From assembly GCA_963169345.1 (NCBI GenBank), contig CAUJCT010000042.1:16558-80557 (forward strand): DNA of 64,000 nt, read 5' to 3'. The notes beneath the pieces are model-generated. The model was not told the DNA's origin, searched no databases, and saw only the letters and a program-made list of their open reading frames with translations. Position numbers and translations under genes: made by a program. Position 1 is the first letter of the stretch; every line of letters starts with the position of its first letter. Positions 61,096 to 64,000 of this stretch are shown piece after piece. Origin of the DNA: Bacteroidota bacterium (GTDB taxonomy: Bacteria; Bacteroidota; Bacteroidia; NS11-12g; UBA955).

Positions 61096-63084
61096 TTATT
61101 TGGTTTCGCTAGTCTCTGCTGCGACTTTGCCTGTACTGTATGTGAGCGGCACATTGCTGCCTGCAGGTGAAACTCTGACATATCCCTGCATTTCCTGGTG
61201 CAGTGCACTACAGAAATCGGTACAGTAGATAGGATAAATTCCTACTCTGTCCGGAATCCATTTTAATGTAGTGGTTTCACCAGGCATAATCAACAATTCG
61301 GCATTAAGAGCACCTTTCACTGCAAATCCGTGTGGCACATCCCAGTCTTGCTCGAGGTTGGTTACGTGGAAATAAACTTCATCTCCCAGTTTAACACCTT
61401 CAATATTATCCGGAGCAAAGTGCGAGCGAATAGATGTCATGTAAACATGGACTTTATTGCCTTCTCTTACCACTCTTGCTTCAGATTCACCTTTTGTGAA
61501 GAATGGGTGTTTGTTTTCTTCAACTTTAAATATCTTCACCTGATTGTTTTTGATTTTATCAGCAGGAATACCTTGTGCGTAGTGTGGTTCTCCAATGGTT
61601 GGGAAGTCGAGAATCAACTGCATCTTGTCGCCACTAATATCATACAACTGAGCACTCTGAGACAACTCCGGACCGGTTGGCAGATATCTGTCTTTGGTGA
61701 TTTTGTTGTATGCAATCAAATATTTTGGAGAAGGTTTTTTACTGTCACCACCAGGGATACACAAGTGACCAACTGAATAATAAGTCTGAACTCTGTCTAA
61801 AACTTTTAAGTCTTTGATGTTCCATTTTACAACTTCAGAAGACACAAAGAAAGAAGTGTACGCATTACCGTTACCATCAAATTCAGTATGCAGAGGGCCT
61901 AAGCCTGGTTTTTTAACTTCACCATATAGAGCCGCTTCGTATTTGATTACTGGAATACCATCGTATTCACCATCAAAAGCTTTATCAGCAATTGCTTTCT
62001 GAATTTTATCGAAACTAAATACCGGAATCAAAGCTGCCAGTTTACCACTGCCTACAATGTATTCACCTGTTGGGTCAACATCACAACCGTGCGGAGACTT
62101 AGGACAAGGAATCATGTAGCAGATTTCTTTAAGCTCCTTAACATTTAAAACTGTAACTTCATTTAATATTTCTGAAGTAGCAGAGTGAGTAGATTCGTTG
62201 TATACATTGTGAGCGTATTTGCAAGCTACTTTGCGACCTTTACCTGCTTTGAGGTATTCCTCAGCTTTTTTCCAGTTAACAGCCATAATAAAGTCTTTAT
62301 CCCTTTGAGATGCATTTACTTCAAGTAAAGTATTGGCTTGTTCAGTATTGTAACATGAGAAGAAGAACCAGCCATGTGACTTACCTTTACCAGCGTGACT
62401 TAAATCGAAGTTAACACCAGGGCACTCCAATTGAAATGCGATTTTCATTCCGCCGTTGTCTTTATCGACACTAATGAAACTGATATAGCCTTTAAAATTT
62501 TGTTTGTATGTATTAATGGCAACGTCACCATTCACATCATCCGGTGGCACACTGAAACGGGTACCAGCTACAACATACTCAGTATTTTCTGTGATAAAAG
62601 GTGAAGAGTGGTTACCGGCGCTATTAGGCAATTCGATAATTTCAGCTGTTCTGAAAGTTTTCAAATCTATACGAGCCACACGAGGTGTATTGTTGGCATT
62701 ACCAAACACCCATCTGCCATCGGTTTCACCATTGGTTTGAGACAGTTCAGGGTGGTGTAAATCATCCCAGGGAACAAAACCGTGAGAAGTATTAAGCATA
62801 GGTTTAGTTTCTTCACTGTAACCATATCCTTTTTCAGGATCAACAGAGAAAACGGGAATAACTCTTAAAAGGCGACCACTAGGAAGACCATAGGCACTCA
62901 TCTGGCCACTGAATCCACCACTTACAAAGTTGTAGAACTCGTCGTACTCACCGGGAGCGACATAAGCTTTTGCAGCTGCATCACCTGAAACAGCACTTTT
63001 AGTGTTTTTAGGTTTGCAGGATTGTAAGATTGCAGCTGTAACGATGACTGCAATCATAATACGCACGATAGGGATTGATTTCAT
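61096..63084 (-). CDS. nosZ: Nitrous oxide reductase, clade II type
   Basis: A 662-residue copper enzyme reducing N2O to N2 in the periplasm. The signal peptide is of lipoprotein/Sec type (AAILQSC, Cys23) rather than Tat, as in clade II NosZ. The N-terminal beta-propeller contains DLHHPELSQTNGETDGRWVFGNANNTPRVARIDL and HGCDVDPTGEYIVGSGKL, with His ligands for CuZ. The C-terminal cupredoxin domain has the CuA site C621-x3-C625-x3-H629-x2-M632 (CTDFCSALHQEM). A lipoprotein cytochrome c is 20 bases upstream and is the likely electron donor. Confidence 0.96.
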   Translation of the reverse strand: MKSIPIVRIMIAVIVTAAILQSCKPKNTKSAVSGDAAAKAYVAPGEYDEFYNFVSGGFSGQMSAYGLPSGRLLRVIPVFSVDPEKGYGYSEETKPMLNTSHGFVPWDDLHHPELSQTNGETDGRWVFGNANNTPRVARIDLKTFRTAEIIELPNSAGNHSSPFITENTEYVVAGTRFSVPPDDVNGDVAINTYKQNFKGYISFISVDKDNGGMKIAFQLECPGVNFDLSHAGKGKSHGWFFFSCYNTEQANTLLEVNASQRDKDFIMAVNWKKAEEYLKAGKGRKVACKYAHNVYNESTHSATSEILNEVTVLNVKELKEICYMIPCPKSPHGCDVDPTGEYIVGSGKLAALIPVFSFDKIQKAIADKAFDGEYDGIPVIKYEAALYGEVKKPGLGPLHTEFDGNGNAYTSFFVSSEVVKWNIKDLKVLDRVQTYYSVGHLCIPGGDSKKPSPKYLIAYNKITKDRYLPTGPELSQSAQLYDISGDKMQLILDFPTIGEPHYAQGIPADKIKNNQVKIFKVEENKHPFFTKGESEARVVREGNKVHVYMTSIRSHFAPDNIEGVKLGDEVYFHVTNLEQDWDVPHGFAVKGALNAELLIMPGETTTLKWIPDRVGIYPIYCTDFCSALHQEMQGYVRVSPAGSNVPLTYSTGKVAAETSETK

Positions 63085-63104
63085 ATAGACTGTTAATTTG
63101 AAGT

Positions 63105-63593
63105 TTATTTTACACCATCATTTTTTCTCATGTATTCGAGGATGTTTCTTGCATCGTCATCAGATAGACCTTGATTAGGCATACGTACAAGACATATTTC
63201 GTACTGAGCCTGAACAGCAGGGTCTTTATCAATCATTGGGTCGGGGTTTGTGATAAAGTTCATGATCCACTCAGGACGTCTTCTTTCGGTAACACCTGCC
63301 CAACCCGGACCAACTAATTTTTCGTCAGTCATTTTGTGGCAGGCGGCACATTTTACACCGACAATTTTTTCACCTGCATCGGCTTTTGGAGCATCCAGTT
63401 TATCGGATAGAACTACAGTAGAAAATTTACCTTCACCTCTATTAGGATCATAAGAAGGATTGGCGCTTTCTGTTTTAGTTTCCACCATACTGCCTGGAGT
63501 TTGAGCAGATTGGTTATCTTGAGTCTTGTTACCGCTGCCACCGCAGGCTGCCAGCAAAAAGACACTTGCTGAAATGAGGAATATTTGTTTCAT
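63105..63593 (-). CDS. Lipoprotein cytochrome c of the nos cluster
   Basis: A 162-residue class I cytochrome c. The lipobox is LLAAC (Cys17), a low-complexity linker follows to about residue 45, and the heme site is C82-A-A-C85-H86 (KCAACHKMTD). The Met ligand is in VRMPNQGLSDDDARNILEYMRK. Lying first in the cluster directly before nosZ, it probably feeds electrons to the CuA site of NosZ. Confidence 0.9.
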   Translation of the reverse strand: MKQIFLISASVFLLAACGGSGNKTQDNQSAQTPGSMVETKTESANPSYDPNRGEGKFSTVVLSDKLDAPKADAGEKIVGVKCAACHKMTDEKLVGPGWAGVTERRRPEWIMNFITNPDPMIDKDPAVQAQYEICLVRMPNQGLSDDDARNILEYMRKNDGVK

Positions 63594-63643
63594 AATATGA
63601 ATGAATTACGGAGCAAAATTCAAAGGACAATCTTGTCCGAGTT

Positions 63644-63659
63644 TATGACTGGAATCATA
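63644..63659 (-). promoter_or_regulatory. Crp/Fnr-like box upstream of the nos operon
   Basis: TATGA-n6-TCATA is one base per half away from the TGTGA-n6-TCACA Crp consensus. It is centred about 58 bases before the cytochrome ATG. A weak -7 match (GAATTTTG, 63614-63621, minus) would put the box near -44, a class II activator position. Binding by a Crp/Fnr regulator of this island is inference. Confidence 0.4.
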
Positions 63660-63799
63660 TCAGACCGCGGTCAGTTTTTTACGCCTACCACTATTCAGAT
63701 ATTAGGCTGATTAACTGACACTTACGAAATCGAAACTTTAAATTACTGATGGAGGTCAGTTTTTTCATGTGATTTTTCAAAGCCAGATTTTGCCAAAAA

Positions 63800-63886
63800 A
63801 TCAACCTGGCAGGTTAAATTTACCTAAACCCCAAATAATCAATAATTAAATTCGTTAAAAAAAATAAATCAACCTGCCAGGTTGAT
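63800..63886. repeat. AACCTG-type hairpin element (third copy)
   Basis: Two perfectly complementary 16-base arms around a 55-base AT-rich loop. The core is CCTGgCAGG / CCTGcCAGG, whereas the two copies at 2.6-2.9 kb have CCTGtCAGG / CCTGaCAGG, so both arms changed together. Confidence 0.75.
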
Positions 63887-63897
63887 TTTCCAAAACT

Positions 63898-64000
63898 TAT
63901 CAGCCTTTCAGCCTTTCAGCGCGAAGCATTCAACCATTCCTCACGACTTAACGACTTAACGACTTAACCTCTCTACCGCGCCACAATTCAGCCCTTCAGC
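63898..64000 (-). repeat. Octamer-phased repeat tract, minus-strand orientation (cut by window edge)
   Basis: Read on the minus strand from 64000, the sequence divides into 8-base units: GCTGAAGG, GCTGAATT, GTGGCGCG, GTAGAGAG, three GTTAAGTC, GTGAGGAA, TGGTTGAA, TGCTTCGC and GCTGAAAG twice. The unit types and their order (GCTGAATT, then GT...GCG, then GT..., then GTTAAGTC) match the tract at 14137-14200. Confidence 0.8.

Larger units (their letters stand above)
63594..64000. other. Upstream region of the nos cluster with repeats at the window edge
   Basis: Contains a Crp-like box (63644-63659), the palindrome GACCGCGGTC (63663-63672) and two GGTCAGTTTTTT copies (63669-63680 and 63754-63765). 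A perfect 16-bp inverted repeat follows: ATCAACCTGGCAGGTT (63800-63815) and AACCTGCCAGGTTGAT (63871-63886). From about 63898 to the edge lies a minus-strand octamer-phased repeat. No coding sequence is apparent. Confidence 0.75.

Noticed and set aside
1..64000. tRNA or rRNA genes and insertion sequences
   Set aside because: I saw no cloverleaf with a GTTC-type T-loop, no rRNA-like conserved stretch and no transposase frame.

Overview
The window reads as chromosomal DNA of a member of the Bacteroidota. The signs are: a secreted protein ending in a type IX secretion C-terminal sorting domain, many small lipoproteins with lipoboxes ending in Cys, promoters that fit the Bacteroidota pattern (TTTG, then TAnnTTTG), few purine-rich ribosome binding sites, AT-rich spacers and a clade II nitrous oxide reductase. 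No tRNA, rRNA, CRISPR array, transposase or phage structural gene is visible.

Layout. 0-14 kb: the 3' part of an acyl-CoA hydrolase/CoA-transferase gene, then mostly leftward accessory genes (DUF3592-like, DUF1801, DUF2200, VOC and DinB-like proteins, a DsbA-family lipoprotein divergent from an HxlR regulator, several secreted proteins, a Cys-rich five-repeat T9SS cargo, Crp/Fnr and PaiB). 14-21 kb: a damage-response group consisting of a DnaE-type polymerase, DinB and a divergent LexA-like XRE/S24 repressor, embedded in an unusual mosaic of 8-bp-phased repeats. 20.7-30.2 kb: AT-rich accessory DNA with paralogous lipoproteins, three small secreted-protein genes each behind a copy of the same promoter-bearing repeat, an LRR-like protein and a SUKH protein. 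30.3-34.5 kb: an LpxO-like hydroxylase, an SDR, a DUF4833 protein, a beta-barrel and a di-heme peroxidase. 34.7-39.3 kb: the biotin operon bioB-bioF-bioD-bioA plus a ferritin-like di-iron protein.

39.7-63.6 kb is a nitrogen-oxide island. A rightward operon carries the di-iron Fe-S repair protein Ric, a DUF1858/DUF2249 protein, two His-rich multi-pass membrane proteins, a DUF59 assembly factor, an Rrf2 (NsrR-like) regulator and a Crp/Fnr regulator. Converging on it is a leftward series: tryptophanase, NorC, a NorB with altered metal-ligand positions, proline dehydrogenase, a second Rrf2 regulator, an MbnP/MbnH-like copper-protein pair and a radical SAM/SPASM protein. nadB-nadA follow, then a leftward nos cluster (cytochrome c, nosZ, a NosL fusion, nosD, nosF, nosY, truncated haemoglobin). 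No nitrite reductase is present in the window, so what is visible covers NO and N2O reduction and NO defence rather than complete denitrification.

Most unusual points: the NorB active-site substitutions, the octamer-phased repeats that supply the dinB stop codon and abut a DnaE gene with no ATG/GTG/TTG at its homology-predicted start, a three-way-junction RNA candidate directly behind nosZ, a di-iron protein in the biotin operon, and the MbnP/MbnH/radical SAM group next to the NO reductase genes.
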